A stretch of DNA of 64,000 nt from Martelella lutilitoris (GCF_005924265.1 NZ_VCLB01000005.1:338006-402005), one strand, 5' to 3'. Positions 10,290 to 20,747 are shown, counted from the stretch's first letter. The notes: generated by a model not told the origin, from the letters alone. A program made the numbers and translations.

Positions 10290-11800
10290 TGAGCGACTGG
10301 CCAATTCTTACGACAGTCACCTTCCTGCCGCTCGTCGGCGTGGTGCTGATCCTGTTTACCCGTGACGACAACGAGACGGGTCTGCGCAACATCCGCAATG
10401 TCGCGCTTCTGACGACGCTCTTCACCTTCGTGGTGTCGCTGTTCATCTGGGTCAATTACGATCCGGCCGATCCGAACTTCCAGATGGTCGAGTATCACGA
10501 GTGGCTGGGGACCGGTATTGCCTACCATCTTGGCGTTGACGGCATTTCGATGCTGTTCATCCTGCTGACGACGGTTTTGATGCCGCTCTGCATCCTCGCC
10601 TCGTGGGAAGCCATCACCTACCGGGTGAAGGCCTATATGATCGCCTTCCTCATTCTGGAAACGTTGATCATCGGCGTGTTCGTCTCGCTCGATATCGTGA
10701 TGTTCTACATCTTCTTCGAGGCAGGCCTGATCCCGATGTATCTGATCATCGGCATCTGGGGTCATGACCGGCGCGTCTATGCCTCGCTGAAGTTCTTCCT
10801 CTACACCTTCGCCGGCTCGGTCTTCATGCTGTTGTCGATCATGGCGATGTACTGGGTGACGGGCACGACCAGCGTTCCTGTGCTCCTGGAATATGATTTC
10901 CCGGTGAACCTGCAATATTGGCTGTTCCTCGGCTTCTTCGCGTCCTTTGCGGTGAAGATGCCGATGTGGCCGGTGCACACCTGGCTGCCGGACGCCCATG
11001 TGGAAGCGCCGACGGCGGCTTCGGGCGTGCTGGCGGGCGTGCTCTTGAAACTCGGCGGCTTCGGCGTGTTGCGCTATTCGATGCCGATGTTCCCGGACGC
11101 GTCCTATTATTTCGCGCCGCTGATCTTCGCGCTCTCGATCATCGCCATCATCTACGCATCGCTCGTGGCGCTGATGCAGACCGACATGAAGAAGCTGATC
11201 GCCTATTCGTCGGTCGCCCACATGGGCTACGTGACCATGGGCATGTTCTCGGCCACCACTGAGGGCGTCGAGGGCTCGATCTTCCTGATGCTCTCGCACG
11301 GCATCGTCTCCGGCGCGCTGTTCTTCTGCGTCGGCATCGTCTATGACCGTATGCATACGCGCGAGATCGCGGCCTTCGGCGGGCTTGTGAACAACATGCC
11401 GAAATTCGCGGTCGCTTTCATGGTCTTCACCATGGCCAATGTCGGGCTTCCGGGCACGTCGGGCTTCATCGGCGAATTCCTGACGGTGGTCGGCGTCTTC
11501 CAGGTCAATACCTGGGTTGCCGTGTTCGCCGCCACCGGCGTCATCCTTTCCGCCGCCTACGCGCTGTGGCTTTATCGCCGCGTAATCTTCGGCGCACTGG
11601 AAAAGGACAGCCTCAAGGCGCTGCTCGACCTTTCCACGCGCGAGAAGTTCGTTCTCTACCCGCTGATCATCCTGACGATTTTCTTCGGTGTCTATCCGGA
11701 ACCGATCTTCGCGGCGATCCACGGCCCGGTAGCCCAGATCGTTCAACACTATGACGCTGTTCTGGAATCCACCAAGAACATCGCGCTGCCGGTATACTGA
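10289..11800 (+). CDS. nuoM: NADH-quinone oxidoreductase subunit M
   Basis: This is the second antiporter-like proton-pumping subunit (ND4 homologue), 503 residues. Diagnostic stretches are [17 protein letters not shown], where the conserved glutamate sits, and [20 protein letters not shown] chose ATG 10289, which overlaps the nuoL stop (TAATG), because the in-frame upstream codons lie inside nuoL. The overlap suggests coupled translation. nuoN follows after about 17 bp. Confidence 0.97.
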   Translation: MSDWPILTTVTFLPLVGVVLILFTRDDNETGLRNIRNVALLTTLFTFVVSLFIWVNYDPADPNFQMVEYHEWLGTGIAYHLGVDGISMLFILLTTVLMPLCILASWEAITYRVKAYMIAFLILETLIIGVFVSLDIVMFYIFFEAGLIPMYLIIGIWGHDRRVYASLKFFLYTFAGSVFMLLSIMAMYWVTGTTSVPVLLEYDFPVNLQYWLFLGFFASFAVKMPMWPVHTWLPDAHVEAPTAASGVLAGVLLKLGGFGVLRYSMPMFPDASYYFAPLIFALSIIAIIYASLVALMQTDMKKLIAYSSVAHMGYVTMGMFSATTEGVEGSIFLMLSHGIVSGALFFCVGIVYDRMHTREIAAFGGLVNNMPKFAVAFMVFTMANVGLPGTSGFIGEFLTVVGVFQVNTWVAVFAATGVILSAAYALWLYRRVIFGALEKDSLKALLDLSTREKFVLYPLIILTIFFGVYPEPIFAAIHGPVAQIVQHYDAVLESTKNIALPVY

Positions 11801-11817
11801 GACAGGATCTTTTGGAC

Positions 11818-13257
11818 ATGACCTCGGAACTCCTACTTTCAAGTCTGAAGCTGATCATGCCGGAGCTGATCCTTTCGATCGGCGCCATGGTCCTGTTGAT
11901 GATCGGCGCCTTTGCCGGCCGCAAGAGCGGCCCGGCAATTGTCGGCCTTTCCGTTGCGCTTCTGATCGCGGCTTTCGCCGCCCTGTTCTGGGCGGGCTCC
12001 GGAACCGCCTTCAACGGGTCGCTCACATTCAACGCCTTCACCCGCTTCATGCAGGTGCTGGTGCTGATCGGTGCGGCTTTGTCGATGATCCTGTCGGTTG
12101 GCCATGAGGAGCCGGAATATCTCGATCGCTTCGAGTTTCCGGTGCTGATGCTGCTGTCGACCACCGGCATGATGCTCATGGTGTCGGCCAACGACATGCT
12201 GGCCTTCTACATGGGCCTCGAACTGATGTCGCTGCCGCTTTATGTGATCGCGGCGATAAACCGGGACAGCCTGCGTTCCACGGAGGCGGGCCTGAAATAT
12301 TTCGTTCTTGGTTCGCTGTCGTCCGGCATGCTGCTTTACGGCATCTCGCTGATCTACGGCTTTACCGGCAATATCGGCTTTGAGGCGGTCGCCAACCAGA
12401 TTGCGCTCGGCGAGACCGGTCTCGGCTTCATCTTCGGCATGGTCTTCGTGCTGGCCGGCATCACCTTCAAGATTTCGGCCGTCCCCTTCCATATGTGGAC
12501 GCCGGACGTCTATGAGGGCGCGCCGACGCCGGTTACGGCCTTCTTCGCCTCCGCGCCGAAGGTTGCCGCCATGGCGATCATCATTCGCCTGCTGATCGAT
12601 GCCTTCGGTCCGGCCGCCGACCAGTGGCGCCAGGTCGTGGTGTTCATCGCCATCGCCTCCATGGTGCTCGGCGCCTTTGCCGCGATCGGCCAGCGCAACA
12701 TCAAGCGTCTGATGGCCTATTCCTCGATTACCCACATGGGCTACGCGCTGGTCGGGCTTGCAGCCGGCACGGAAGTCGGCGTCAGTGGCGTTGCCATCTA
12801 CATGGCAATCTACCTGTTCATGACGCTCGGCGCCTTCGCCATCATCATGGCGATGCGGCTCAAGGAAGGCGGCAATGTCGAGAATATCGACGATCTCGCC
12901 GGTCTGTCGCAGACCAAACCGGTCATGGCCGTGGTGTTGACGGCGCTGATGTTCTCTCTTGCGGGCGTTCCGCCGCTGGCGGGTTTCTTCGGCAAGTATT
13001 TCGTCTTCCTGGCCGCGATCAACGCGCATCTCTATACGCTGGCGATCATCGGCGTGCTCTCCTCGGTCGTCGCCGCGTTCTACTATCTGCGGATCGTCAA
13101 GGTGATGTGGTTCGACGAGCCGACCGTGGAATTCTCCCGGGTTGCCGTGGAACTGCGCTTCGTCTTCGGCCTGAGCGGTCTCTTTGCCATTGGCTATCTG
13201 CTGTTCGGCGGTCCGTTGAACACGGCGGCGCAGTCTGCCGCCGCGGCGCTGTTCTAG
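11818..13257 (+). CDS. nuoN: NADH-quinone oxidoreductase subunit N
   Basis: This is the third antiporter-like proton-pumping subunit (ND2 homologue), about 479 residues and all hydrophobic segments. [15 protein letters not shown] and [21 protein letters not shown] are family signatures. Two starts are possible, TTG 11812 and ATG 11818, two codons apart; an AGGA at 11803-11806 fits the TTG better, but ATG is the commoner choice. The TAG stop abuts the ATG of birA with no spacer, so birA is probably translated from the same message. Confidence 0.96.
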   Translation: MTSELLLSSLKLIMPELILSIGAMVLLMIGAFAGRKSGPAIVGLSVALLIAAFAALFWAGSGTAFNGSLTFNAFTRFMQVLVLIGAALSMILSVGHEEPEYLDRFEFPVLMLLSTTGMMLMVSANDMLAFYMGLELMSLPLYVIAAINRDSLRSTEAGLKYFVLGSLSSGMLLYGISLIYGFTGNIGFEAVANQIALGETGLGFIFGMVFVLAGITFKISAVPFHMWTPDVYEGAPTPVTAFFASAPKVAAMAIIIRLLIDAFGPAADQWRQVVVFIAIASMVLGAFAAIGQRNIKRLMAYSSITHMGYALVGLAAGTEVGVSGVAIYMAIYLFMTLGAFAIIMAMRLKEGGNVENIDDLAGLSQTKPVMAVVLTALMFSLAGVPPLAGFFGKYFVFLAAINAHLYTLAIIGVLSSVVAAFYYLRIVKVMWFDEPTVEFSRVAVELRFVFGLSGLFAIGYLLFGGPLNTAAQSAAAALF

Positions 13258-14022
13258 ATGGCGGCGGGAAACCCCGCCGCTGCCTATCGGCATGAGGCGC
13301 TCGGCGCGGTCGCCTCGACCAATCTTTCCGCGATGGAGCGGGCCGAGGCCGGTGATCCCGGCCTGCTCTGGATCACGGCTGACGAGCAGACAGGCGGACG
13401 GGCACGGCGCGGCCGCAGCTGGATTTCCAAGCGGGGCAATCTCTACGCCTCGCTTCTGCTTGTTGATCCGGCGCCGGATTCATCCCTGTCGTCCTTGCCG
13501 CTGGTCGCCGCCGTCGCCGTCCATGGCGCCATCAACAGCATGATGTCCGGTCATAGCAGCGAGGTCGCGATCAAATGGCCGAATGACGTGTTGATCGACC
13601 GCAAGAAGGTCAGCGGCATTCTGCTGGAAGCGCGGAAACTTGCCGATGGCCGTTTCGCGGTTGTCATTGGTATCGGGATCAATGTTGGATTTTCGCCGGA
13701 AGGAACCCCATATCCGGTGGCAAGACTGGCTGATTATGTTGCCGGCGCCGACCCTCAGCTTCTTTTTGCCCATCTGTTCTCGATCATGGCGGAAGAGCTT
13801 TCCATATGGGATGGCGGACGCGGTGTCGGCCGGACCGTTTCCCGCTGGCGCGCTGCCGCCTGCGGCATCAATGAACGGATCACCATCAACCTGGCCCGCG
13901 AGCAGGTCTCCGGGCTTTTTGCCGGCATCGATGATTCCGGCATGCTGAAACTTGAAACGGAAGAGGGCTCGCGCACCTTTGCTGCTGGCGATGTCTTCTT
14001 CGAAAACAACAAGAACGGATAA
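13258..14022 (+). CDS. birA: Biotin--[acetyl-CoA-carboxylase] ligase
   Basis: This enzyme attaches biotin to carboxyl carrier proteins through biotinyl-AMP. The biotin/AMP site motif GGRARRGRSW is present near residue 45, followed by KWPNDVLIDRKKVSGIL (catalytic lysine region) and the small C-terminal SH3-like domain. At 254 residues it lacks the N-terminal winged helix of E. coli BirA, so it should be a ligase only and not a repressor. Its ATG directly follows the nuoN stop and rnj begins 7 bp after it. The order nuoN-birA-rnj is one I know from rhizobia. Confidence 0.95.
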   Translation: MAAGNPAAAYRHEALGAVASTNLSAMERAEAGDPGLLWITADEQTGGRARRGRSWISKRGNLYASLLLVDPAPDSSLSSLPLVAAVAVHGAINSMMSGHSSEVAIKWPNDVLIDRKKVSGILLEARKLADGRFAVVIGIGINVGFSPEGTPYPVARLADYVAGADPQLLFAHLFSIMAEELSIWDGGRGVGRTVSRWRAAACGINERITINLAREQVSGLFAGIDDSGMLKLETEEGSRTFAAGDVFFENNKNG

Positions 14023-14029
14023 CGCTTAA

Positions 14030-15703
14030 ATGGCGAACAATAAAAACGAACTGGTCTTCCTGCCCCTCGGCGGGCTGGGAGAGATCGGCATGAATCTCGC
14101 GCTTTACGGCTATGGACCCGCGGAAAAACGTGAATGGATCATGGTCGATTGCGGCGTCACGTTTCCCGGACCCGATCTGCCCGGGGTCGACCTCGTATTG
14201 CCCGATATCGAATTCGTGCGCGAACAGCGCGACAATCTGAAGGCCATGATCATCACCCACGCGCATGAGGACCACTACGGCGCGATCGCGACGCTGTGGC
14301 CGGGACTCAATGTGCCGATCTACGCCTCGCCCTTCACTGCGGGCCTGCTGGAGGCCAAGCGCGAATATGAAAGCTGGATGCGTGAAATTCCGGTGACGAT
14401 CTTCAAGGCCGGCGACACCATCAATGTCGGTCCGTTCACGGTGGAGGGCGTGCCCGTCAACCACTCGATCCCCGAGCCGATGGCGCTTGCAATCCGCACC
14501 CCGCTTGGCAATATCGTCCATACCGGCGACTGGAAGATCGACCATGCGCCGACGCTCGGCCCCAAGACCGACGAGGCCCGGTTTCGCGCCATCGGCGACG
14601 AGGGCGTGCTGGCGCTGATGTGTGATTCGACCAATGCCATGCGCGACGGCGTATCGCCCTCCGAGGAGGAGATTTCGGCAAGCCTCAGACAGGTCATCGA
14701 AAATGCGGAAGGCCGCGTCGCGCTGACCACGTTCTCCTCCAACATCGGCCGCATCCGCTCCATCGCCAAGGCCGCCGACGAGGCGGGGCGCCAGGTGCTG
14801 CTGCTCGGCTCCTCGTTGAAGCGCGCGGTTGCCGTCGCCCGTGATCTCGGGATGATGGAGGGCGTGAAGCCGTTCGTCGACGAGGATGAGTTCGGCTATA
14901 TTCCGCGCGACAAGGTGGTTGCGATCCTGACCGGTTCACAGGGCGAGCCGCGCGCGGCGCTTGCCAAGCTCTCGCGCGACGAGATGCGCAATGTGGCGCT
15001 TGCCGCCGGCGATCTTGTGGTGTTTTCATCGCGCGCCATTCCCGGCAACGAGAAGGCCATCCAGGATATCAAGAATGGTCTGGTGGAGCAGGGCGTTCAT
15101 ATCCTGACCGATAACGAGGCTTTGGTGCATGTGTCCGGCCATCCGCGCCGCAACGAGCTGAAGCAGATGTATGAATGGATCAGGCCCGAAATTCTCGTGC
15201 CCGTTCATGGCGAGGCAGCCCATCTGATCGCCCAGAAGGAACTGGCCGAACAGAGCGGCATCGCCCAGGTTCCGCGCGTCAGGAATGGCGATGTTCTGCG
15301 CCTTGCGCCGGGTCCCGCCGAGGTGATCGGCCATGTCGAGGCCGGCCGTGTGTTCAAGGACGGCAAGCTGATCGGCAACTTTGACGAAATGGGCATCGGA
15401 GAGCGCCGCAAGCTCTCCTTCGTCGGCCATGTGGCGGTCAATGTGCTCCTGAACAGCAAGTTCGACTTCGCCGGCGATCCGGATGTCGTGCCGATCGGCC
15501 TGCCGGGTTTTGACGACGAGGACGAGCGCATGGAGGACGTGCTGTTCGACGCCGTTCTCGGCGCTGTCGAAAGCATTCCGCGCTCGCGCCGCAAGGATCT
15601 CGGCATGGTCAAGGAGGCCATCCGCCGCTCCGTCCGCGCCGCCGCCAATGAGTGCTGGGGCAAGAAGCCGGTGGTAACGGTGTTTGTCAACCGGCTTGGG
15701 TGA
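14030..15703 (+). CDS. rnj: Ribonuclease J
   Basis: This is a metallo-beta-lactamase/beta-CASP nuclease with 5'-3' exonuclease and endonuclease activity in mRNA decay and rRNA maturation. The zinc motif THAHEDHYGAI lies near residue 80, LCDSTNA marks the start of the beta-CASP part, and the later VHGEAAHL provides beta-CASP and metal residues. Length (557) is normal for the alphaproteobacterial form. It ends the nuo-birA-rnj run. A hairpin-rich repeat begins 51 bp after its stop and may serve as its terminator. Confidence 0.95.
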   Translation: MANNKNELVFLPLGGLGEIGMNLALYGYGPAEKREWIMVDCGVTFPGPDLPGVDLVLPDIEFVREQRDNLKAMIITHAHEDHYGAIATLWPGLNVPIYASPFTAGLLEAKREYESWMREIPVTIFKAGDTINVGPFTVEGVPVNHSIPEPMALAIRTPLGNIVHTGDWKIDHAPTLGPKTDEARFRAIGDEGVLALMCDSTNAMRDGVSPSEEEISASLRQVIENAEGRVALTTFSSNIGRIRSIAKAADEAGRQVLLLGSSLKRAVAVARDLGMMEGVKPFVDEDEFGYIPRDKVVAILTGSQGEPRAALAKLSRDEMRNVALAAGDLVVFSSRAIPGNEKAIQDIKNGLVEQGVHILTDNEALVHVSGHPRRNELKQMYEWIRPEILVPVHGEAAHLIAQKELAEQSGIAQVPRVRNGDVLRLAPGPAEVIGHVEAGRVFKDGKLIGNFDEMGIGERRKLSFVGHVAVNVLLNSKFDFAGDPDVVPIGLPGFDDEDERMEDVLFDAVLGAVESIPRSRRKDLGMVKEAIRRSVRAAANECWGKKPVVTVFVNRLG

Positions 15704-15753
15704 GAGTTTCCGCAGCTGCGTGAATGCTCGTAGAGCGCTTCTTTCCTCTCTTT

Positions 15754-15830
15754 GCGTCACCCTCGGGCTTGACCCGAGGGTGACGCAATTTCCGTGTCGC
15801 CTGGATGCTCGGGTCGAGCCCGAGCATGAC
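15754..15830. repeat. Bipartite palindromic intergenic repeat, copy 1
   Basis: Two strong hairpins in a row. The first is GCGTCACCCTCGGG (15754-15767) against CCGAGGGTGACGC (15774-15786); the second is ATGCTCGGG (15805-15813) against CCCGAGCAT (15819-15827). The whole unit is the reverse complement of 20748-20828, apart from the spacer between the hairpins. It sits after rnj and before the convergent RpiR gene, so it may end transcription from both sides. Such palindromic units are common in rhizobial intergenic DNA. Confidence 0.85.
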
Positions 15831-15893
15831 TCTTCTTCGGGGAGAGGCGCCGTCGTTAGCCCCCCTCTTGTTTCTTTGGCCGAAATCGCTGCC

Positions 15894-16811
15894 CTAACCC
15901 GGACGCCTGAACAGCCGGCTTTGTTCGAACAGACCCTCCAACTGGCTGATGCGCTGGCGGGTCTTGTCCCAGCTTTTCGCCTGCACCGCCTCGATCAGCG
16001 CTTCCACCACGAACAGCGTCACGACGGACGAGTCCCAGGCCGACGGCACCTCGATATGGACGCGAAAGGTGTGGCGGGCGAACTTGGTCACGGGCGAGGC
16101 CCACTGGTCGGTGAAAAGAATGATCTCGACGCCGTTCTCGCTTGCCACGCGGGCGAGCGTCGCCATGTCCTGCTCGTAGCGGCGGATGTCGAAGATCACC
16201 AGAACATCGCCCTTGGCCATGTTCAGCATATGCTGCGGCCACGAGCCGGAATTGGAAGACATCAGCGTCGTCTTCGGCCGGATGACCTGCATGTGGGTGT
16301 AGAAATAGCCCGCGATTGCGCCTGTGATGCGCCCGCCGACAAAATAGACCGCGCGGTCGAGGTCCGAGAGCAAGGCTGCCGCCCCGCCGAATGTTTCCTG
16401 ATCAAGCTGTGACAATGTGCGGCGCATATTGTCCATCGCCGCCTCGCCGAATCGGTTCAGGATATGCGTGTCGGGCACATTGCGCGCCAACCGGTCGTGT
16501 TTGGCGATCGGGTTGGAGAGCGTGGCCTCCAGCTCCTGGTGCAGGCGCGCCTGAAATTCGGCGTATCCCTTGAAGCCCAGCTTCTGCACCATGCGCGCGA
16601 CCGTTGGCGTCGACACATCCGCATTTTCGGCAAGCGTGGTGATGCTGCCGAGGCCGGAGACCGGGTAGTTCTCGCTGATCGTGTCGGCGAGGCGCCTTTC
16701 CGAGCGCGTGAGCTCGCCGTAGCGCCCGGCGATGATGTCGGCGACTGTTCGGGACCCGTCAGTCAATCTTCGTCTCCTGTTTCCCGGGCATTTAGGAACG
16801 GCGCGGTCCAT
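15894..16811 (-). CDS. RpiR/MurR-family transcriptional regulator
   Basis: A 305-residue regulator. The N-terminal RpiR-type helix-turn-helix domain (about 20-95) contains LTRSERRLADTISENY and STPTVARMVQKLGFKGYAEF. The C-terminal SIS domain (about 120-270) binds phosphorylated sugars or similar ligands and includes FVGGRITGAIAGYF and VIFDIRRYEQDM. It is divergent from the amidohydrolase and TRAP genes with only about 107 bp between the two chosen starts, so it probably controls that cassette and itself. Several starts are possible; ATG 16811 is the longest. The ligand is not predictable from sequence. Confidence 0.9.
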   Translation of the reverse strand: MDRAVPKCPGNRRRRLTDGSRTVADIIAGRYGELTRSERRLADTISENYPVSGLGSITTLAENADVSTPTVARMVQKLGFKGYAEFQARLHQELEATLSNPIAKHDRLARNVPDTHILNRFGEAAMDNMRRTLSQLDQETFGGAAALLSDLDRAVYFVGGRITGAIAGYFYTHMQVIRPKTTLMSSNSGSWPQHMLNMAKGDVLVIFDIRRYEQDMATLARVASENGVEIILFTDQWASPVTKFARHTFRVHIEVPSAWDSSVVTLFVVEALIEAVQAKSWDKTRQRISQLEGLFEQSRLFRRPG

Positions 16812-16851
16812 CCGTCAACGGCAAAAATGAATAGAAGTTTTCAAAGTTCGA

Positions 16852-16880
16852 TTGACACTGCGTGAAATCTGAAGAACTAT
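16852..16880 (+). promoter_or_regulatory. Candidate promoter of the amidohydrolase-TRAP operon
   Basis: TTGACA at 16852-16857 and AACTAT at 16875-16880 are separated by 17 bp, a sigma70-like arrangement in the divergent region. The -10 match is moderate. An AGGGG ribosome site (16909-16913) and ATG 16919 follow. This placement argues against the upstream in-frame GTG at 16862 as the start. Confidence 0.5.
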
Positions 16881-16918
16881 TTACAAAATTAAGAATTGCA
16901 GAAAATGCAGGGGAACAG

Positions 16919-17695
16919 ATGTTGGGAAAGCCGGGGCTGTTGAGCGCCCGCGACGACGCGCCTGTGATTGTCGAGCGTGCGTCGGGTCAAAGTGTGATCG
17001 TGCTGGTCTGCGAGCATGCCGGCCGCGCCATACCCGATTGCCTTGGCGACATGGGCCTGTCAGCCGAACTTCTGCAAAGCCATATCGCATGGGATCCGGG
17101 CGCGCTTGCGGTTTCGGAGCTGTTGAGCGCGGCGCTTGACGCAACATTGGTCCACCAGCGCTTTTCCCGCCTTGTCTATGATTGCAACCGGCCGCCGGAA
17201 GCCGCCGACGCCATTCCGCAAATCAGCGAAATTCACGCCGTTCCCGCCAATCGCGGGCTCGGCCCGGTGGCGAAGGCCGAGCGGGCGGAGGCCCTCTACC
17301 TTCCGTTTCACGAGTGCATCGATGATGTCCTGGACGAACGCGTCGGGCGTGAGACCGTGCTGGTCACGATCCATTCCTTCACGCCCGTCTTCAAGGGAAA
17401 AAGGCGGGACGTCGAAATCGGCATCCTGCATGACGCCGACCGAAGGCTTGCCGATTGCATGCTGGAGCAAGCCAGGGCGGCCGGCGGCTACGACGTGCGG
17501 CGCAACGAGCCCTATGCCCCCGTGGATGGCGTGACCCATACGCTGCGCCGCCACGCGCTGCCGCGCAAGCTGCCGAACGTCATGATCGAGATCCGCAATG
17601 ACCTGATCGCCGATGCTGCAGGGCAGGGCGCGGTCGCGGGCTTCATCGCCGGCCTTCTGAACCAGTGCCTCGACGGCAGGCGGGAGGTGGACTGA
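16919..17695 (+). CDS. N-formylglutamate amidohydrolase-family protein
   Basis: A 258-residue zinc amidohydrolase of the HutG-like N-formylglutamate deformylase family. Conserved features are LVCEHAGRAIPDCLG at the N-terminus, RLVYDCNRPPEAADAIP (Asn-Arg-Pro motif), TIHSFTPVFKGKRRDVEIGIL with the metal-site histidine, and VMIEIRNDLI near the end. ATG 16919 has AGGGG 5 nt upstream. Its TGA overlaps the TRAP small-subunit ATG. No other hut genes are near, so true histidine degradation is unlikely. With a glutamine-synthetase-like ligase in the same cassette, an N-acyl- or gamma-glutamyl amide is a plausible substrate (inference). Confidence 0.85.
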   Translation: MLGKPGLLSARDDAPVIVERASGQSVIVLVCEHAGRAIPDCLGDMGLSAELLQSHIAWDPGALAVSELLSAALDATLVHQRFSRLVYDCNRPPEAADAIPQISEIHAVPANRGLGPVAKAERAEALYLPFHECIDDVLDERVGRETVLVTIHSFTPVFKGKRRDVEIGILHDADRRLADCMLEQARAAGGYDVRRNEPYAPVDGVTHTLRRHALPRKLPNVMIEIRNDLIADAAGQGAVAGFIAGLLNQCLDGRREVD

Positions 17696-18204
17696 TGCCT
17701 GCGGCAATCAAGACCTATGTCCGCTATGTCGATGGCTTCAACCGCGTGGTCGGCCGCATCGCCATGTGGCTGATCTTCGTCATGATGGGCATTCTGCTTT
17801 GGTCGTCGGTCTCGAAAACCTTCTTCAATCCCTCGCTTTGGACGCTGGAAATGGCCCAGTTCGTGATGACGGCCTATTACCTCGTTGGCGGGGCCTATTC
17901 GCTGCAGCTTGGCAGCCATGTGCGCATGGACCTGCTCTATGGCCGCTGGACGCCGCGCCAGAGGGCCATTGTCGATGCAATCACGGTGTTCATGCTGTTC
18001 ACCTATCTGATCTTCCTGCTGATCGGCGGCGTGTCGTCCACCGGCTACGCGCTGAAATATGGCGAAACCTCCTATTCCAGCTGGTCGCCCTATATGGCGC
18101 CGATCAAGATCACCATGGTCATCGGCATTTTCCTGATGTTCCTGCAGACCACCTCGATCTTCCTCAAGGACCTCGCCAAGGCTCTGGGGAGGCCGATCGC
18201 ATGA
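17695..18204 (+). CDS. TRAP transporter small permease (DctQ-type)
   Basis: This is the 169-residue four-helix membrane subunit of a tripartite ATP-independent periplasmic transporter. Hydrophobic segments cover about residues 20-45, 55-75, 90-115 and 130-155. The start ATG overlaps the preceding TGA, and its own stop overlaps the start of the large permease gene (ATGA), so the three genes are tightly coupled. It works with the DctM and DctP genes downstream to import a solute using a sodium or proton gradient. Confidence 0.9.
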   Translation: MPAAIKTYVRYVDGFNRVVGRIAMWLIFVMMGILLWSSVSKTFFNPSLWTLEMAQFVMTAYYLVGGAYSLQLGSHVRMDLLYGRWTPRQRAIVDAITVFMLFTYLIFLLIGGVSSTGYALKYGETSYSSWSPYMAPIKITMVIGIFLMFLQTTSIFLKDLAKALGRPIA

Positions 18205-19529
18205 ACCTCTCCTATGAAATGATCGCGCTTCTTCTGTTCTTCTCGATGATGCTGACCATGCTGACCGGTCAGCGCGTCTTCGCCGCGATCGGTTTTGTCG
18301 GCGTCGTCGCGGCGGCCCTCTTGTGGGGCACGGGCGGCTACGAGCTCGGCTTTTCCGCCGGCATGAAGCTGATGAAGTGGTATCCGATGCTGACGCTGCC
18401 GCTCTTCATCTTCATGGGCTACATGCTGTCGGAATCGGGCATCGCGGAAGACCTCTACAAGGCGTTCCACGTCTGGATGGGCGGTCTGCCGGGCGGTCTT
18501 GCCGTCGGCACGATCGCGCTGATGGTGGTGATTTCGGCGATGAACGGGCTTTCAGTCGCCGGCATGGCCATCGGCGCGACGATCGCACTGCCTGAGCTTT
18601 TGCGGCGCGGCTATGACAAGATCATGGTTTCGGGCGTTATCCAGGCGGGGTCTTCACTGGGCATTCTGGTGCCGCCGAGCGTTGTGCTGGTGCTTTACGG
18701 CATGATCGCCCGCCAGCCCGTCGGCAAGCTCTGGGTCGCGGGCGCGCTGCCGGGGCTGATGCTGGCGGCGATGTTCATCATCTACATCATCATCCGCTGC
18801 CGTATGAACCCGGCGCTTGGCCCTTCATTGCCGAAGGAAGAGCGCGACATGCCGCTCGGCGAGAAGCTGAAGCTCCTGCGCGCCGGCATCATCCCCTTCC
18901 TCATCTTCTTCCTGATGATGGGACTGTTCCTGATGGGCGTCACCAGCCTGACGGAAAGTGCCGCGATCGGCGCGCTTTCCGCACTCGTGGCCGCACTCGT
19001 CAAGAAGCGGCTGACCTGGAAACTCCTGAACCGCACCATGGAGCAGACGCTCGGCATTTCCTGCATGTTCATGTGGATCATCCTGGCGGCGCTGTGCTTC
19101 GGCGCTGTCTTCGACGGGCTCGGCGCGGTGAGGGCGTTGGAAACTCTGCTGCTGGAGCGCTGGGACCTCGGTCCCTGGGAAATCCTGATCATGATGCAGA
19201 TTTCCTACATCATCATGGGCACGTTTCTCGATGATACGGCGATGCTGGTGATCGTTGCGCCGCTTTACGTGCCGCTCGTCGGTCATCTCGGCTTCGACCT
19301 TGTCTGGTACGGCGTGCTCTACACCATCACCTGCCAGATCGCCTATATGACGCCGCCGTTCGGCTACAACCTGTTCCTGATGCGGGCCATGGCCCCGCGG
19401 GAGATTTCACTGACCGACATTTACCGCTCCGTCTGGCCGTTCGTGATCATCATGATCCTCGGCCTGGCGATCGTCACGGCATTTCCGCAGATTGCCCTGT
19501 GGTTGCCGAACCTCGTTTATGCGCGCTGA
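18201..19529 (+). CDS. TRAP transporter large permease (DctM-type)
   Basis: A 442-residue, roughly twelve-helix transport subunit. Family stretches include TLPLFIFMGYMLSESGIAEDLYKA, then GLPGGLAVGTIALMVVISAMNGLSVAG and GSSLGILVPPSVVLVLYG near the middle. ATG 18201 overlaps the DctQ stop. The substrate cannot be read from the sequence. A spacer of 118 bp precedes the binding-protein gene, which is consistent with separate control of its high expression. Confidence 0.93.
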   Translation: MNLSYEMIALLLFFSMMLTMLTGQRVFAAIGFVGVVAAALLWGTGGYELGFSAGMKLMKWYPMLTLPLFIFMGYMLSESGIAEDLYKAFHVWMGGLPGGLAVGTIALMVVISAMNGLSVAGMAIGATIALPELLRRGYDKIMVSGVIQAGSSLGILVPPSVVLVLYGMIARQPVGKLWVAGALPGLMLAAMFIIYIIIRCRMNPALGPSLPKEERDMPLGEKLKLLRAGIIPFLIFFLMMGLFLMGVTSLTESAAIGALSALVAALVKKRLTWKLLNRTMEQTLGISCMFMWIILAALCFGAVFDGLGAVRALETLLLERWDLGPWEILIMMQISYIIMGTFLDDTAMLVIVAPLYVPLVGHLGFDLVWYGVLYTITCQIAYMTPPFGYNLFLMRAMAPREISLTDIYRSVWPFVIIMILGLAIVTAFPQIALWLPNLVYAR

Positions 19530-19647
19530 GGAGAGTGGCTGATGCGCGTTGGAGTGCGTCCGGTTTCAGCGGGCGTTTGGAAACGGAGGGCCCGGCATGC
19601 GGTCGGGCCACACAAGAGCTGATGAAGCAAAACAGAGGGAAGCAGCA

Positions 19648-20694
19648 ATGACCAACAGACGCAGTTTTTTGAAGAATGCGGGCCTTGCGACCGCAGCCGG
19701 CGCCACGGCGCTTGCCGCGCCCGCCGTCACCCGCGCCCAGAGCAAGATCACCTGGCGCCTGCAGACCTATGCGGGTCCGGCGCTGGCCGAACACGTCATC
19801 AAGCCGTCGATTGATGCCTTCAACACCGCCGCCAACGGCGAGATGGAGATCCAGCTCTTTACCGCCGATCAGCTGGTGCCGACGGGCGAACTGTTCCGCG
19901 CCATGCAGCGCGGCACGATCGATGCCGTGCAGTCGGACGACGACTCGATGAACTCGCCGCTCGATATCAAGGTGTTCGGCGGCTATTTCCCCTTCGCCTC
20001 GAAGTTCAGTCTCGACGTGCCGACCCTGTTTTACGAATACGGTCTCGCCGAGATCTGGGAGAAGGCCTATTCGGAAGTCGGCGTGCAGTGGATTTCCGCC
20101 GGCGCGTGGGACCCGTGCAACTTCGCCACCGTCAATCCGGTCACGAGCCTTTCCGATCTTGAGGGGCTTCGCATCTTCACCTTCCCGACCGCCGGCAAAT
20201 TCCTGTCGCAGTTCGGCGTCGTTCCGGTGACGCTGCCCTGGGAAGACGTGCAGGTCGCCATGCAGACCGGCGAACTCGACGGCCTGGCCTGGTCGGGCAT
20301 CACCGAGGACTACACTGTCGGCTGGGCGGATGTGACCAACTACTTCCTCACCAACAATATCTCCGGCGGCTGGTGCGGCTCCTTCTTCGTCAATTCCGAC
20401 AAATGGGCGGAAGTGCCGGAGCATCTGAAGGTGCTGTTCCGCATGTGCACGGATTCGTCGCACCTGCATCGCCTGCACTGGTACTGGGGCGGCGAGGCGC
20501 GGCTGCGCGCCCATGGCGACAAGCTGAAGCTGACCACCATTCCGGATGCCGAATGGAAGACGGTGGAAGATGCCGCCGACGCCTTCTGGGACGAGATTGC
20601 CGCCGAGACCGAGCGCACGGCCGAAGTGGTCAAGATCCTCAAACAGTACCAGGCCGATATGAAGGCCGCCGGCCCGCCCTATCGCGCGGGTTGA
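19648..20694 (+). CDS. TRAP transporter substrate-binding protein (DctP-type)
   Basis: A 348-residue periplasmic receptor. The N-terminus MTNRRSFLKNAGLATAAGA is a twin-arginine signal, cut after AVTRAQ, so the protein is probably exported folded. The DctP fold follows, with EMEIQLFTADQLVPTGELF and LRIFTFPTAGKFLSQFG. AlphaKG/pyruvate-type TRAP receptors also carry Tat signals, but the substrate here is unassigned. It is the last TRAP gene before a palindromic repeat and the ligase gene. Confidence 0.92.
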   Translation: MTNRRSFLKNAGLATAAGATALAAPAVTRAQSKITWRLQTYAGPALAEHVIKPSIDAFNTAANGEMEIQLFTADQLVPTGELFRAMQRGTIDAVQSDDDSMNSPLDIKVFGGYFPFASKFSLDVPTLFYEYGLAEIWEKAYSEVGVQWISAGAWDPCNFATVNPVTSLSDLEGLRIFTFPTAGKFLSQFGVVPVTLPWEDVQVAMQTGELDGLAWSGITEDYTVGWADVTNYFLTNNISGGWCGSFFVNSDKWAEVPEHLKVLFRMCTDSSHLHRLHWYWGGEARLRAHGDKLKLTTIPDAEWKTVEDAADAFWDEIAAETERTAEVVKILKQYQADMKAAGPPYRAG

Positions 20695-20747
20695 CAAGGA
20701 TCGCGGTCGGTGCGGGGCTTCCATTTTAGCCCCCGTTCCTCTCACGT

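Noticed and set aside
17766..18200. Upstream extension of the TRAP large permease frame
   Set aside because: The extension translates the small permease gene in another frame; the family N-terminus begins at ATG 18201.
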